From AC-32 sp963754265 (GTDB lineage Bacteria > Actinomycetota > Thermoleophilia > Gaiellales > Gaiellaceae): a stretch of 64,000 bases of DNA. Positions 63,961 through 64,000 of this stretch are shown one piece after another. The stretch lies in NCBI GenBank assembly GCA_963754265.1, contig CAVWFB010000002.1:84652-148651 (forward strand). Reading direction: 5' to 3'. A program made the translations under genes and the position numbers. The notes under the pieces are model-generated. The model was given only the letters and a program-made list of their open reading frames with translations. It did not search any database and was not told where the DNA came from. The stretch's first letter is position 1, and each line of letters opens with the position of its first letter.

Positions 63961-64000
63961 GACGCCAGTGCTGGATCTGCGAGCCGCGACTCGACCCGAG

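Overview
The window is GC-rich throughout, with frequent GTG and TTG starts and many 4-bp stop/start overlaps (ATGA, GTGA). The gene set includes an F420-type oxidoreductase, LuxR-family ATPase regulators, an aerobic molybdenum hydroxylase and a MarP-like membrane protease. Together these suggest a high-GC actinobacterium, probably of the Thermoleophilia (Gaiellales/Solirubrobacterales) type. The taxonomic call is an inference from gene content.

Region 1 (1-21.7 kb). After a 5'-truncated phospholipase D-like gene, about 21 kb is transcribed almost entirely on the minus strand in four tightly packed blocks. In transcription order these are: a molybdenum hydroxylase (coxM-S-L-G type, 21678-17327); a luciferase-like monooxygenase, M20 hydrolase and FAH-family hydrolase (17159-14036); an M24 hydrolase, HMGL-like synthase, FAD oxidoreductase, TIM-barrel isomerase and ketopantoate-reductase-like protein (13899-8361); and a branched-chain-amino-acid-type ABC transporter (SBP, LivG, F, H, M) with a second ketopantoate-reductase-like protein, a second M24 protein and prephenate dehydratase (8294-825). 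I read this as uptake plus breakdown of an organic compound whose identity cannot be told from sequence. A 170-bp fold-back element separates the cox block from the next one.

Region 2 (21.8-41.6 kb) is mixed housekeeping and accessory content: a sigma-70 factor, a frameshifted NhaA-DsbA fusion flanked by two inverted copies of a probable structured RNA, a MarR/YceI pair, an FMN reductase, an orphan OppBC-type permease pair, a CBS protein, DNA polymerase IV, a cation/proton antiporter, a cyclodeaminase, an M55 aminopeptidase, an SDR, a homocysteine methyltransferase-MTHFR fusion, two small secreted paralogs beside a LuxR/ATPase regulator and sharing palindromic sites, a MarP-like protease and a SnoaL-like protein.

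Region 3 (41.6-59.1 kb) is accessory. A tRNA-Asp is followed by two further copies of its 3' half at 48.0 and 50.45 kb, as left by integration at a tRNA. A decayed serine-recombinase tail abuts the tRNA. Almost every gene from 42.2 to 47.9 kb is frameshifted (LuxR regulator, DUF4242-like protein, vanadium haloperoxidase, alpha/beta hydrolase). Beyond the att copies lie a giant secreted sugar-dehydrogenase/PKD/LamG mosaic, an adenylate-cyclase/beta-propeller gene, a SARP-type remnant and a secreted propeller, all with frameshifts. Real decay and low-quality sequence cannot be distinguished here.

Region 4 (59.1-63.7 kb) is an intact, translationally coupled MoxR-DUF58-VWA-secreted protein-VWA operon. 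The last 250 bp carry a second copy of a structured repeat also found at 46.8 kb.
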